A stretch of DNA of 64,000 bases from Caballeronia sp. SEWSISQ10-4 2. GTDB lineage: Bacteria > Pseudomonadota > Gammaproteobacteria > Burkholderiales > Burkholderiaceae. Location: the NCBI RefSeq assembly GCF_030464885.1, contig NZ_JALPRJ010000009.1, positions 62,001 to 126,000 of the forward strand, in the 5' to 3' direction. Positions 56,592 to 64,000 of the stretch are shown here, piece after piece. Made by a program: the position numbers and the translations under genes. The notes beneath the pieces were generated by a model. It did not search any database. It was not told where the DNA came from and saw only the letters and a program-made list of their open reading frames with translations. The first letter of the stretch is position 1; each line of letters begins with the position of its first letter.

Positions 56592-57911
56592 TCACTCCGT
56601 CGCTTCGGGCGCCTGATCGGCGGCTGGGGCCGGTCGATTCCGCACGCTGCCGGCAATCAGATCGAAGCGGAACAGGCGGCATTCGAGCGCGCCGTTGAAG
56701 AGCGGCGTTTTCGTCGACTCCCGCAGTCGCAACATGCCCGGCAATTTTCGATCCGATGTCAGCACGTATGCGCGCCAACCCGGAAAGCGCTGCTTGAGTG
56801 CGTTGCCAAACGAGATGAAGAATTCCTGATCGGCCGGATCGGGTTGAGCGCGGTGGAACGCTTCTTCATCTTCATCGCGGCCACGATTTTTCGGTTCGCG
56901 AAGCTCGCCGCGCGGACCACGCCCGCGTACTTCGATCCGTTCACCGTACGGTGGATTCGCGACCAGGATCCCGGAGGTGTCGGACGGCGGCGTCATATGG
57001 CGCGCATCGACTTGTTTCAGCGATAGTTCCGGCAAACCCGCGCGTTCGAGATTCGAATACGCCTTGTCGAGCATGTCGCCGGAAATGTCGCTGCCATAGA
57101 TCTGGAGATCCGCACGCGATGACCGCGCGGCGCGTTTGGCGTCGACGGCTGCGCCTTTCAGCTTTTGCCACGCGTGCACGTCGTATTGCTTCAACTTTTC
57201 GAAGCCGAAACGGCGTTCGACGCCGGGGGCAATGTTCAGCGCAACTTGCGCTGCTTCGGCGAGGAAGGTGCCGCTGCCGCACATCGGATCGAAAAGAGGT
57301 GTGCCGGGCGTCCAGCCGGTCAGACGCAAAATTCCCGCCGCGAGATTTTCACGCAAAGGCGCTGCGCCCTTGTCAAGCCGCCAGCCGCGTTTGAAGAGCG
57401 GATCGCCGGAAGTATCGATGTAAAGCGTACATTCGTTCAGCGTGAGGAACGCGAAGACGCGGACGTCGGGTTGCGCGGTGTCGACGCTGGGACGATTGCC
57501 CGTCAATTCACGCAAGCGGTCGCAGACGGCGTCTTTTACGCGCAAGGTCGCGAATTCGAGGCTGCGTAAAGGCGATTTGATGGCGGTGATATCGACGCGA
57601 ATGGTTTCATTCGGCGAAAACCACTTCTCCCATTGCTGCTGATACGCGAGCTCGTAAATGTCGTGTTCGCTGCGATAGGGGCCTTGAGCAAGCTTCAGCA
57701 ACACACGGCTCGCGATACGCGAATGCAGGTTCGCTGCCATGCCGGCCGCCCAGGAGCCGCGGAAATGCACGCCGCCGGGGACTTCCTTGCCGGTCCGGAA
57801 CTGCGAGCCATCCACATGCTTCGCTCCGATTTCGCCGAGTTCGGCCGCAAGCGGGGCCTCGAGACCGCGCGGGCAGGGGACAAACCAGTCGAAAAGGAAA
57901 GTAGTGGCCAT
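56592..57911 (-). CDS. THUMP-domain class I SAM-dependent RNA methyltransferase (RlmL/TrmN-like)
   Basis: 439 residues. An N-terminal ferredoxin-like/THUMP region (1-160) is followed by the methyltransferase: DPMCGSGTFLAEAAQVALN (about 210-230), YGSDISGDMLDKAYSNL and the catalytic ILVANPPYGERI motif of N2-guanine enzymes. RlmL-type proteins act on 23S G2445; TrmN-type on tRNA. A charged, Arg/Glu-rich insert (RGRGPRGELREPKNRGRD, directly after NPPYGER) is unusual and probably a flexible loop. It lacks the RlmK half found in E. coli RlmKL. Upstream of pepP on the minus strand. Confidence 0.85.
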   Translation of the reverse strand: MATTFLFDWFVPCPRGLEAPLAAELGEIGAKHVDGSQFRTGKEVPGGVHFRGSWAAGMAANLHSRIASRVLLKLAQGPYRSEHDIYELAYQQQWEKWFSPNETIRVDITAIKSPLRSLEFATLRVKDAVCDRLRELTGNRPSVDTAQPDVRVFAFLTLNECTLYIDTSGDPLFKRGWRLDKGAAPLRENLAAGILRLTGWTPGTPLFDPMCGSGTFLAEAAQVALNIAPGVERRFGFEKLKQYDVHAWQKLKGAAVDAKRAARSSRADLQIYGSDISGDMLDKAYSNLERAGLPELSLKQVDARHMTPPSDTSGILVANPPYGERIEVRGRGPRGELREPKNRGRDEDEEAFHRAQPDPADQEFFISFGNALKQRFPGWRAYVLTSDRKLPGMLRLRESTKTPLFNGALECRLFRFDLIAGSVRNRPAPAADQAPEATE

Positions 57912-58003
57912 GGGGCGGTGCTTGTAGGGGAGATCGAAGGCGATATTGTACGCGGGGGATGAGAAGTGACCGGGCTATACGCAGTCTGGCGCAACGGATC
58001 AAC

Positions 58004-58040
58004 AAAAAACGCCGGTGCCTCGCGAGAGCACACCGGCGTT
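58004..58040 (-). terminator. Intrinsic terminator after pntB
   Basis: On the minus strand AACGCCGGTG pairs with CACCGGCGTT, followed by a TTTTTT run. It ends the pntA1-pntA2-pntB transcript. Confidence 0.88.
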
Positions 58041-58063
58041 CATGACTCAAACCACAAGCACCC

Positions 58064-59506
58064 TCACTCCACCGCCTTCACCATATCCTCGATCACCTTC
58101 TTGGCGTCCCCGAAAACCATCATCGTCTTGTCCATGTAGAACAACTCGTTATCCAGCCCGGCATAACCCGCCGCCATGGACCGTTTATTCACGATAATCG
58201 TCTTCGCCCGATAAGCCTCCAGAATCGGCATTCCCGCAATCACCGATTTCGGATCGGTTTTCGCTGCCGGGTTCACCACGTCATTGGCCCCCAGCACCAG
58301 CACCACGTCCGTTTGCTGGAACTCGCCGTTGATGTCTTCCATCTCGTGGACCAGCTCATAGTCCACTTCGGCTTCAGCCAGCAACACGTTCATATGCCCC
58401 GGCATACGACCTGCCACCGGGTGAATCGCGTACTTCACGTCGATGCCTTTCTCGATCAGCTTATCGGTGAGCTCCTTCAACGCGTGTTGAGCGCGCGCCA
58501 CGGCCAAGCCATACCCCGGTACGATCACCACCGTTTCAGCGTTGCCAAGCATGAACGCGGCGTCATCGGCGGAACCGGATTTCACCGGGCGCTGCTCTTG
58601 TGCACCACCCGTTGCAGCCGCGCCGCCTTCGTTACCAAACCCACCCAGCAGCACGTTGAAGAACGAGCGGTTCATCGCGCGGCACATGATGTACGAGAGG
58701 ATCGCACCCGATGACCCGACCAACGATCCCGCAATAATCAGCATCGGGTTATTCAACGAGAAGCCGATACCCGCCGCCGCCCAGCCCGAATACGAATTCA
58801 GCATGGACACGACCACCGGCATATCGGCGCCGCCGATCGGAATAATGATCAGCACGCCGAGCGCGAACGCGATCGCCGTCATGATCACGAACGGCAGCCA
58901 TGCTTGCGTCAGCATGAAGATAATGCCAAACCCGAGCATCGCGAGTGCGAGCAGCAAGTTGATCATGTGCTGGCCGCGATACACGACCGGCGCACCCTTG
59001 AACAAGCGGAACTGATACTTGCCCGAGAGCTTCCCGAACGCAATCACCGAACCGGAGAACGTGATCGCACCGACAAACGTGCCGATAAACAACTCCACGC
59101 GATTGCCCACGGGAATCGGTTCACCCAGCGCAGCAAGCCCGAACGCTGAGGGTTCCGAAACAACTGCATACGCAATACACACCGCCGCCAAACCGATCAG
59201 CGAGTGCATCGCGGCGACGAGTTCGGGCATCTTCGTCATCTCGACTTTCGCCGCGACATACGCACCTACCGCGCCGCCGACCACGAGCGCCCCGAACAGC
59301 AGGCCCAAGCCCAGCGACAGATCCGACCCGAGCGCTGAAGCCTGCTTCACGATCAACGCGATGGTCGTCAGAATCGCGATCGCCATGCCAACCATGCCGA
59401 ACGTATTGCCGATACGCGCCGTCTTCGGGTTCGACAGTCCTTTGAGCGCCTGGATGAAACACACCGAGGCGATGAGATACAGGAGGGTAACGACGCTCAT
59501 GCTCAT
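58064..59506 (-). CDS. pntB: NAD(P) transhydrogenase subunit beta
   Basis: 480 residues. About nine membrane helices occupy the first ~270 residues. The NADP-binding domain III follows, with VIVPGYGLAVARAQHALKELTDKL, YAIHPVAGRMPGHMNVLLAEAEV, VLGANDVVNPAAKTDP and ANDELFYMD-like AGLDNELFYMDKTMMVFGDAKK. It couples proton flow to hydride transfer from NADH to NADP. The start overlaps the pntA2 stop (TAATG). ATG 59500 six bases downstream is an alternative. AAGGGGG lies upstream. Confidence 0.96.
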   Translation of the reverse strand: MSMSVVTLLYLIASVCFIQALKGLSNPKTARIGNTFGMVGMAIAILTTIALIVKQASALGSDLSLGLGLLFGALVVGGAVGAYVAAKVEMTKMPELVAAMHSLIGLAAVCIAYAVVSEPSAFGLAALGEPIPVGNRVELFIGTFVGAITFSGSVIAFGKLSGKYQFRLFKGAPVVYRGQHMINLLLALAMLGFGIIFMLTQAWLPFVIMTAIAFALGVLIIIPIGGADMPVVVSMLNSYSGWAAAGIGFSLNNPMLIIAGSLVGSSGAILSYIMCRAMNRSFFNVLLGGFGNEGGAAATGGAQEQRPVKSGSADDAAFMLGNAETVVIVPGYGLAVARAQHALKELTDKLIEKGIDVKYAIHPVAGRMPGHMNVLLAEAEVDYELVHEMEDINGEFQQTDVVLVLGANDVVNPAAKTDPKSVIAGMPILEAYRAKTIIVNKRSMAAGYAGLDNELFYMDKTMMVFGDAKKVIEDMVKAVE

Positions 59507-59835
59507 TACGCGACCCCCTTCTTCGAAGAATCAGTGATCTGCTTGGGCGCTTTCTTCTTGAACATCTCGAGCATGCGCCGCGTCACTAAGAAGCCACCGA
59601 ACACATTGACGGCTGCCAATAAAACCGCAAGCGTGCCGAAGAACTTGCCTGCATCGCCAATCGTCAAGCCAGCCGCGAGCATCGCGCCGACAATCACGAT
59701 CGCCGAAATCGCGTTCGTCACCGCCATCAATGGCGTGTGCAACGCGGGCGTGACGTTCCACACCACGTGATAGCCGACATAGATCGCCAGCACGAAGATG
59801 ATCAGGTTGATGACCGTGTGATTTACCAGTTCCAT
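59506..59835 (-). CDS. pntA2: NAD(P) transhydrogenase subunit alpha part 2 (membrane)
   Basis: 109 residues, three to four membrane helices ([43 protein letters not shown]). It corresponds to the membrane tail of PntA as a separate gene (PntAB), the usual three-subunit arrangement in Burkholderia. The motif [16 protein letters not shown] is diagnostic. It lies 1 bp from pntA1 and overlaps pntB by one base. The symbol style varies between annotations (pntA2/pntAB). Confidence 0.93.
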   Translation of the reverse strand: MELVNHTVINLIIFVLAIYVGYHVVWNVTPALHTPLMAVTNAISAIVIVGAMLAAGLTIGDAGKFFGTLAVLLAAVNVFGGFLVTRRMLEMFKKKAPKQITDSSKKGVA

Positions 59836-59836
59836 A

Positions 59837-60988
59837 TCAGTCTCCTTTGATCCCGCGCGTCACCTGGCCATCGCGGCACAGGAGCGTTGCGGCGACGATG
59901 TCGTCGGCCATATCGATGTTCAGCGTCCCTTCCTTCGTCACAATCAACTTGATGAAATCGAGCAGATTGCGGGCATAGAGGGCGGAGGCATCGGTGGCGA
60001 CCATCGAAGCGAGATTGGTGTAGCCGACCAGATGCACGCCGTGTTTCATCACGACCTGATCGACTTCGGTGAGCGGACAATTGCCGCCGCGCCGGCCTTC
60101 GAATTCAGGACCGCGTCCCGCCGCCAGATCGACGATAACCGAGCCCGGTTTCATCGCCTGCACGGTTTCCGCTGCAATCAACGTAGGTGCGGGACGGCCG
60201 GGAATCAGCGCGGTCGCAATGACGATATCGGCTTGTTTTGCACGTTCGGCCACCAGCACGGATTGCCGCGCGAGCCAGCTTGGCGGCATGGGACGAGCGT
60301 AACCACCGACGCCGACAGCGGCTTCGCGTTCTTCATCGGTTTCGTAGGGGACTTCGAGGAATTTCGCACCCAGTGATTCGATCTGTTCCTTCACCGCCGG
60401 ACGTACATCGGATGCTTCGATCACCGCGCCGAGCCGCTTGGCCGTGGCAATTGCCTGCAAGCCCGCCACGCCCGCTCCCAGCACGAGCACGCGTGCCGCT
60501 TTCACGGTGCCGGCCGCGGTCATGAGCATCGGCATGAAGCGCTGATAGATATTGCTCGCGACCAGCACGGCCTTATACCCGGCGATATTCGCCTGCGACG
60601 ACAACACGTCCAGACTCTGCGCACGCGTGGTACGCGGGGCAGCTTCCAGAGCAAACGCGACAATTCCGGCCGCAGCCAGGCGCGCATTGTTCTCGGCGTT
60701 GAACGGATCGAGCATCCCGGCTAAGACCGCACCGGATTTCAGTAGCGGCAACTCGGCGTCATTCGGCGAATGAACCTTCAAGACGAGCTCGGCGGCGAAC
60801 GCGGTGTTCACATCGACGAGCTCGGCGCCGGCCGCGGTATACGCGTCGTCGATATAACTCGCTGGCACGCCCGCGCCGCGCTGCACCGTGACCCGGTGAC
60901 CTTGCGACACAAGCTTCTTGACCGTCTCCGGCGTGGCGGCGACTCGCGCCTCGTTCGCCCGCGTTTCGGCAGGCACTCCGATATGCAT
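59837..60988 (-). CDS. pntA1: NAD(P) transhydrogenase subunit alpha part 1 (NAD-binding)
   Basis: 383 residues from the ATG at 60988. GAGGAGG then ATGAAG then ATG places an ideal ribosome-binding site 6 bases before this codon, better than the ATG at 60994. It has an AlaDH/PNT N-terminal domain ([26 protein letters not shown]) and the NAD-binding fold [41 protein letters not shown]. The late [16 protein letters not shown] and [13 protein letters not shown] also fit. First gene of the pnt operon. Confidence 0.94.
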   Translation of the reverse strand: MHIGVPAETRANEARVAATPETVKKLVSQGHRVTVQRGAGVPASYIDDAYTAAGAELVDVNTAFAAELVLKVHSPNDAELPLLKSGAVLAGMLDPFNAENNARLAAAGIVAFALEAAPRTTRAQSLDVLSSQANIAGYKAVLVASNIYQRFMPMLMTAAGTVKAARVLVLGAGVAGLQAIATAKRLGAVIEASDVRPAVKEQIESLGAKFLEVPYETDEEREAAVGVGGYARPMPPSWLARQSVLVAERAKQADIVIATALIPGRPAPTLIAAETVQAMKPGSVIVDLAAGRGPEFEGRRGGNCPLTEVDQVVMKHGVHLVGYTNLASMVATDASALYARNLLDFIKLIVTKEGTLNIDMADDIVAATLLCRDGQVTRGIKGD

Positions 60989-61192
60989 CTTCATCCTCCT
61001 CACGTTCTAGTTTTGATATGGCCGTGTTCAGTCGCTCGCGCTGTTGCCTGGGAGACGCCTGTGCACATGATTAAGCGGTTGTTTAAGCTGTTATTTGCGG
61101 CTGATCGTCACTGTAACCGAAACATTCCTGAAAAATGACTCGTTCCAGCAACATCGCGCGTTATGTCCGCGGGCGACGGAAAAACGCACAAA

Positions 61193-61207
61193 ACGGTAAA
61201 ATACCGT
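61193..61207 (+). promoter_or_regulatory. -10 box inside a dyad before the Nudix gene
   Basis: ACGGTA (61193-61198) and TACCGT (61202-61207) are perfect arms around AAA. The enclosed TAAAAT (61197-61202) would start transcription at about 61209-61211, the ATG itself, predicting a leaderless mRNA. Confidence 0.45.
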
Positions 61208-61210
61208 CCT

Positions 61211-61717
61211 ATGAAACCAGATCGTTGGACTCCGCGCGTGACCGTCGCGGCGATTGTGGAGCGGGACGGGCGCTTTCTCGTCATCGAGGAGCAAACGTCG
61301 GACGGGCTCAGGATTAATCAGCCGGCCGGGCATCTGGAAGCGGGGGAAACGCTCGTCGATGCCGTGAAGCGCGAGACGCTCGAGGAAACGGCGCACCATT
61401 TTGAGCCGGAGGCGCTTGTCGGCACGTATCTGACGCACTTCGAGCGACCGGGAAGGTCGGTCACGTACCTGCGGTTTACGTTCTGCGGCACAACCTCGGG
61501 CGAGGTGCCGGGCATGCAACTCGATTCGGGTATCGTGCGTGCCATGTGGCTCACCGCCGACGAACTGCGCGCATGCGCGGAGCGGCACCGGTCGCCGGCG
61601 GTGCTGGAATGTCTCGATCACTACCTCGCCGGGCGGCGCGTGCCGCTCGACTTCATTCATACGCATTCGGTCGCGCCGGTGCGGGTTCAGGATTTGAATT
61701 CAGCTTCAGGCAAGTAA
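61211..61717 (+). CDS. Nudix hydrolase (NudJ-like)
   Basis: 168 residues. The Nudix box is complete as [25 protein letters not shown] (G-x5-E-x7-RE-x2-EE). [20 protein letters not shown] precedes it and resembles NudJ, a phosphatase of thiamine or nucleoside diphosphates next to mnmA in enteric bacteria. Here too it lies directly before mnmA (26 bp), the same synteny as the E. coli nudJ-mnmA pair, which supports the NudJ name. No ribosome-binding site is visible; see the promoter entry for a possible leaderless start. Confidence 0.85.
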   Translation: MKPDRWTPRVTVAAIVERDGRFLVIEEQTSDGLRINQPAGHLEAGETLVDAVKRETLEETAHHFEPEALVGTYLTHFERPGRSVTYLRFTFCGTTSGEVPGMQLDSGIVRAMWLTADELRACAERHRSPAVLECLDHYLAGRRVPLDFIHTHSVAPVRVQDLNSASGK

Positions 61718-61743
61718 TTCAGGCAAGTAACGCAGAGAGCAAA

Positions 61744-62898
61744 ATGAGCAAGGCCGGAAAACAGAAAGTCGTGGTGGGCATGTCGGGCGGCGTGGATTCG
61801 TCGGTGACCGCGTGGCTGCTCAAGGAGCAGGGCTACGACGTGATCGGCCTGTTCATGAAGAACTGGGAAGATGACGACGACAGCGAATACTGCTCGACGC
61901 GGCAGGACTGGATCGACGTGGTGTCGGTGGCCGATCTGATCGGCATCGACGTGGACGCGGTCAACTTCGCGGCCGAGTACAAGGATCGCGTGTTCGCGGA
62001 GTTCCTGCGGGAATATTCGGCTGGCCGCACGCCGAATCCGGATGTCCTGTGCAACGCCGAAATCAAGTTCAAAGCCTTCCTCGACCACGCGATGTCGCTT
62101 GGCGGCGAAACCATCGCGACGGGGCATTACGCCCGCGTGCGTGAGCGCGACGGGTTGTTCGAGCTGCTGAAAGCCACCGATTCGACCAAGGATCAGTCGT
62201 ATTTCCTGCATCGGCTGAATCAGGCGCAGTTGTCGAAGACGCTGTTTCCTCTCGGTGAAATGCCGAAGACGAAGGTGCGTGAAATCGCCGCGCAGATCGG
62301 CCTGCCGAACGCGGCGAAGAAGGATTCAACGGGAATTTGTTTTATCGGCGAACGGCCGTTTCGCGAGTTCCTGAACCGCTATCTGCCAACGCAGCCCGGC
62401 CCGATGAAAACGCCCGATGGGAAGGTTATCGGCGAGCACGTCGGGCTGGCGTTCTATACGTTCGGGCAGCGCAAGGGCATTGGGCTCGGCGGCAGCAAGG
62501 ACGGTAGCGGCGATCCGTGGTTCGTCGCGGGCAAGGATATGGCGTCGAACACGCTGTACGTGGTGCAGGGCCACGATCATCCCTGGCTGCTGTCACGTTC
62601 GCTCGTGGCAGGAAATACGAGCTGGGTGGCGGGCGCCGCGCCGGTCGAAGGCACCGTTTGCGCAGCGAAGACGCGGTATCGGCAGTCGGATGCGCCTTGT
62701 GTGATGGGGGCGTCGGAATCGGCGGATGGTCACTTCGGCCTCCGTTTCAACGATGACCAATGGGCCGTCACGCCGGGACAATCGGCGGTGCTTTATCAGG
62801 GCGATGTTTGCCTGGGCGGCGGGATCATCGAATCGGCGGCAACCGCGCAGCCCATGCGCCGCGACGCGGGAGCGGCGTTGCTTACTGCGGCGAGGTAG
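61744..62898 (+). CDS. mnmA: tRNA-specific 2-thiouridylase MnmA
   Basis: 384 residues from ATG 61744. The PP-loop ATP motif is SGGVDSS at 14-20. The catalytic cysteines are in [12 protein letters not shown] (about 100) and [10 protein letters not shown] (about 200), the expected pair. It thiolates U34 of Glu, Gln and Lys tRNAs with sulfur from the Tus relay. A larger frame upstream overlaps the Nudix gene and is not the start. AGAGAGCAAA precedes the ATG. A terminator follows. Confidence 0.97.
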   Translation: MSKAGKQKVVVGMSGGVDSSVTAWLLKEQGYDVIGLFMKNWEDDDDSEYCSTRQDWIDVVSVADLIGIDVDAVNFAAEYKDRVFAEFLREYSAGRTPNPDVLCNAEIKFKAFLDHAMSLGGETIATGHYARVRERDGLFELLKATDSTKDQSYFLHRLNQAQLSKTLFPLGEMPKTKVREIAAQIGLPNAAKKDSTGICFIGERPFREFLNRYLPTQPGPMKTPDGKVIGEHVGLAFYTFGQRKGIGLGGSKDGSGDPWFVAGKDMASNTLYVVQGHDHPWLLSRSLVAGNTSWVAGAAPVEGTVCAAKTRYRQSDAPCVMGASESADGHFGLRFNDDQWAVTPGQSAVLYQGDVCLGGGIIESAATAQPMRRDAGAALLTAAR

Positions 62899-62927
62899 AC
62901 GGGTCCTCGGACCATCGCGGTGGTTGA

Positions 62928-62949
62928 GAGCGGGCTGCGGCCCGCTTTT
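62928..62949 (+). terminator. Intrinsic terminator after mnmA
   Basis: AGCGGGC pairs with GCCCGCT over a TGCG loop, followed by TTTTG. Short but in the right place, 30 bp after the stop. Confidence 0.7.
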
Positions 62950-63076
62950 GTCTATTGCCGAGTTCGCGGGGAAACGCACACAAATCAGTAATTCACAAAA
63001 AATCGGTACATACCCGATGGGGTTTGTGCGTGCTGTGGGCTGCCCAGAGGGAAAAATATGGCCCGGGTAGTGGGAA

Positions 63077-63134
63077 TGTTGTGCAAAAAATGTTGTACAA
63101 ACCCCTTGACTATCTATCTTCTAGTAGATAAATT
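63077..63134 (+). promoter_or_regulatory. Promoter and operator of the second TetR gene
   Basis: TTGACT (63106-63111) and TAAATT (63129-63134) are 17 bp apart. Between them lies TATCTTCTAGTAGATA (63115-63130), a 16-bp dyad matching its reverse complement at 14 positions, as in autorepressed TetR genes. Upstream are two direct copies TGTTGTGCAA (63077-63086) and TGTTGTACAA (63091-63100), spaced 14 bp apart, which may bind a second regulator. The leader to the ATG at 63280 is about 140 nt and has no other gene. Confidence 0.7.
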
Positions 63135-63279
63135 AGACCCCTGACACACTCGTGATGAACACATGGGCGTGAGCGATTTAAGGTTGAAGCGAACGGATTT
63201 GAACCCGATTGATAGCAACAACGCAACACGAGGCAACACCAGCGCAACAATACTGTGGAAGCAGCGAGCCAAAACTGAA

Positions 63280-63855
63280 ATGAACACCGACAAAACACCC
63301 GACAAAAATACTGTGCGCGAGCAATTGCTCGATCATGCACAGGTGTTGCTCATGACTCGCGGCTACAACGGCTTCAGTTATCGGGATCTGTCGGCGCTGG
63401 TCGGCGTGAAGACATCGAGCATTCACTATTACTTCCCGTCGAAGGAGGATTTGGTGCTCGAAGCGGTGAATACGTACAGCGCGGACGTCATGTCGTCTAT
63501 TTACGCCATCGACAGCTCCGCTTCCGCCGAGAAAAAACTCGACCGGTATGTGAAGTTGTTCGGAAAAATCGTGGGAGAGGGCGATCAGGTTTGTCTTTGC
63601 GGAATGCTCGCTGCGGATATTGAATCGCTTCCTGAAGATGTCCGTCATGCAGTGCAGGCTTTTTTCAAGGCCAACGAAACCTGGTTGGCAAAGGTGTTGG
63701 CCGAAGGCGAGAAGCAGGAAACCTTGCGTGTGAACGGAAAGCCGGACGTGACGGCGCGCGCGCTGTTCGCGGCATATCAAGGGAGTTTGCTGGCATGCCG
63801 ATTATTTCACACCAAGGTTCGTTTGGATGAGGTAACTCAAACTGTGAAACGCTAA
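63280..63855 (+). CDS. TetR/AcrR family transcriptional regulator
   Basis: 191 residues from ATG 63280. The helix-turn-helix is FSYRDLSALVGVKTSSIHYYFPSKEDLV (about 32-59). The C-terminal domain is short, with GDQVCLCGMLAADIESLP resembling the YxaF/AcuR-type cysteine region, and a possible thiol sensor cannot be excluded. The first 10 residues are polar (MNTDKTPDKN). It is less GC-rich than its neighbours, which may reflect transfer. The strong operator suggests autorepression; the genes it controls are probably to the right, outside the window or in the convergent gene. Confidence 0.88.
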   Translation: MNTDKTPDKNTVREQLLDHAQVLLMTRGYNGFSYRDLSALVGVKTSSIHYYFPSKEDLVLEAVNTYSADVMSSIYAIDSSASAEKKLDRYVKLFGKIVGEGDQVCLCGMLAADIESLPEDVRHAVQAFFKANETWLAKVLAEGEKQETLRVNGKPDVTARALFAAYQGSLLACRLFHTKVRLDEVTQTVKR

Positions 63856-64000
63856 TTCACGATGTGGATCAAAACGTCGATGTTTTTGTGCGGGTTATCT
63901 GGGAACTGCTTCATTGAATCGAGTTGCAGCTCGGCAGTGTCTGAATAGCCACGGCCAATGCAAGCGTAGAGCGTCGGAAAGAACGGACTTATTGTTACGC
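63852..64000 (-). CDS. Possible C-terminus of an uncharacterised protein, truncated by the window edge
   Basis: A frame on the minus strand is open from the right edge to TAG at 63854-63852 (49 codons), and the visible end reads ...MKQFPDNPHKNIDVLIHIVN. It overlaps the TetR stop by 4 bp convergently. Codon use looks coding-like, but nothing identifies a family. It may be chance; I cannot tell from the visible portion. Confidence 0.3.
   Translation of the reverse strand, partial: VTISPFFPTLYACIGRGYSDTAELQLDSMKQFPDNPHKNIDVLIHIVN

Overview
The window is a GC-rich, densely coding chromosomal stretch from a betaproteobacterium of the Burkholderiaceae. Caballeronia or Paraburkholderia is my best guess. 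This rests on protein style and gene order (ubiE-ubiJ-ubiB, dusB-fis-purH, pepP-ubiH, ruvCAB, split pntA1-pntA2-pntB, rplM-rpsI) and is an inference, since no 16S gene is present. I found no tRNA, rRNA, insertion sequence, prophage or CRISPR array. The content is mostly core chromosome.

Layout. 1-14 kb: the C-terminal part of a large FAD/Fe-S oxidoreductase, a HIT protein, a ubiquinone block (ubiE, Tim44-like, ubiJ, ubiB), then fmdB-like, DUF502, aspS, nudB and a cardiolipin-synthase-like gene. 14.4-21.5 kb: a TetR regulator followed by a fatty-acid beta-oxidation cluster (acyl-CoA dehydrogenase, FadN-like bifunctional enzyme, thiolase, enoyl-CoA hydratase). 21.6-31 kb: fdhD, a nitrate-reductase-associated (NarM-type) protein, a large PAS-LOV-GGDEF-EAL protein with a 9-bp tandem repeat, a YciA-like thioesterase, an Atm1-type ABC exporter and a NarK-type nitrate transporter. 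31-37 kb: a LysR regulator, glutamate dehydrogenase and the gltIJKL glutamate/aspartate importer, which form a glutamate/nitrogen block. 37-45 kb: YegP-like, glutamine amidotransferase, pyrC, DUF3025, rnpB, an OsmC-like protein, a candidate small RNA, rplM-rpsI, erpA and anmK. 45.7-57.9 kb: tyrS, dtd, a histidine phosphatase, ruvB/ruvA/ruvC, purH/fis/dusB, ubiH/pepP and a THUMP methyltransferase. 58-64 kb: pntB/pntA2/pntA1, a Nudix hydrolase, mnmA and a second TetR gene with a clear promoter-operator.

The most interesting signal is not a protein. Between the OsmC-like gene and rplM, at about 42213-42301, sequence reading predicts an 88-nt transcript. It has its own sigma70-like promoter and three perfect hairpins. 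The middle hairpin presents CCUCCU, the anti-Shine-Dalgarno sequence, as its whole loop, and the last is a strong intrinsic terminator. An AT-rich cluster of repeated TTATGAAATT motifs lies directly upstream. Other leads are a LOV-like photosensor domain in the c-di-GMP protein with two substituted flavin-site residues, the in-frame QTG repeat in the same protein, hairpins in three successive gaps of the beta-oxidation cluster with a fourth after its last gene, and a LysR-type dyad placed just upstream of gdhA.
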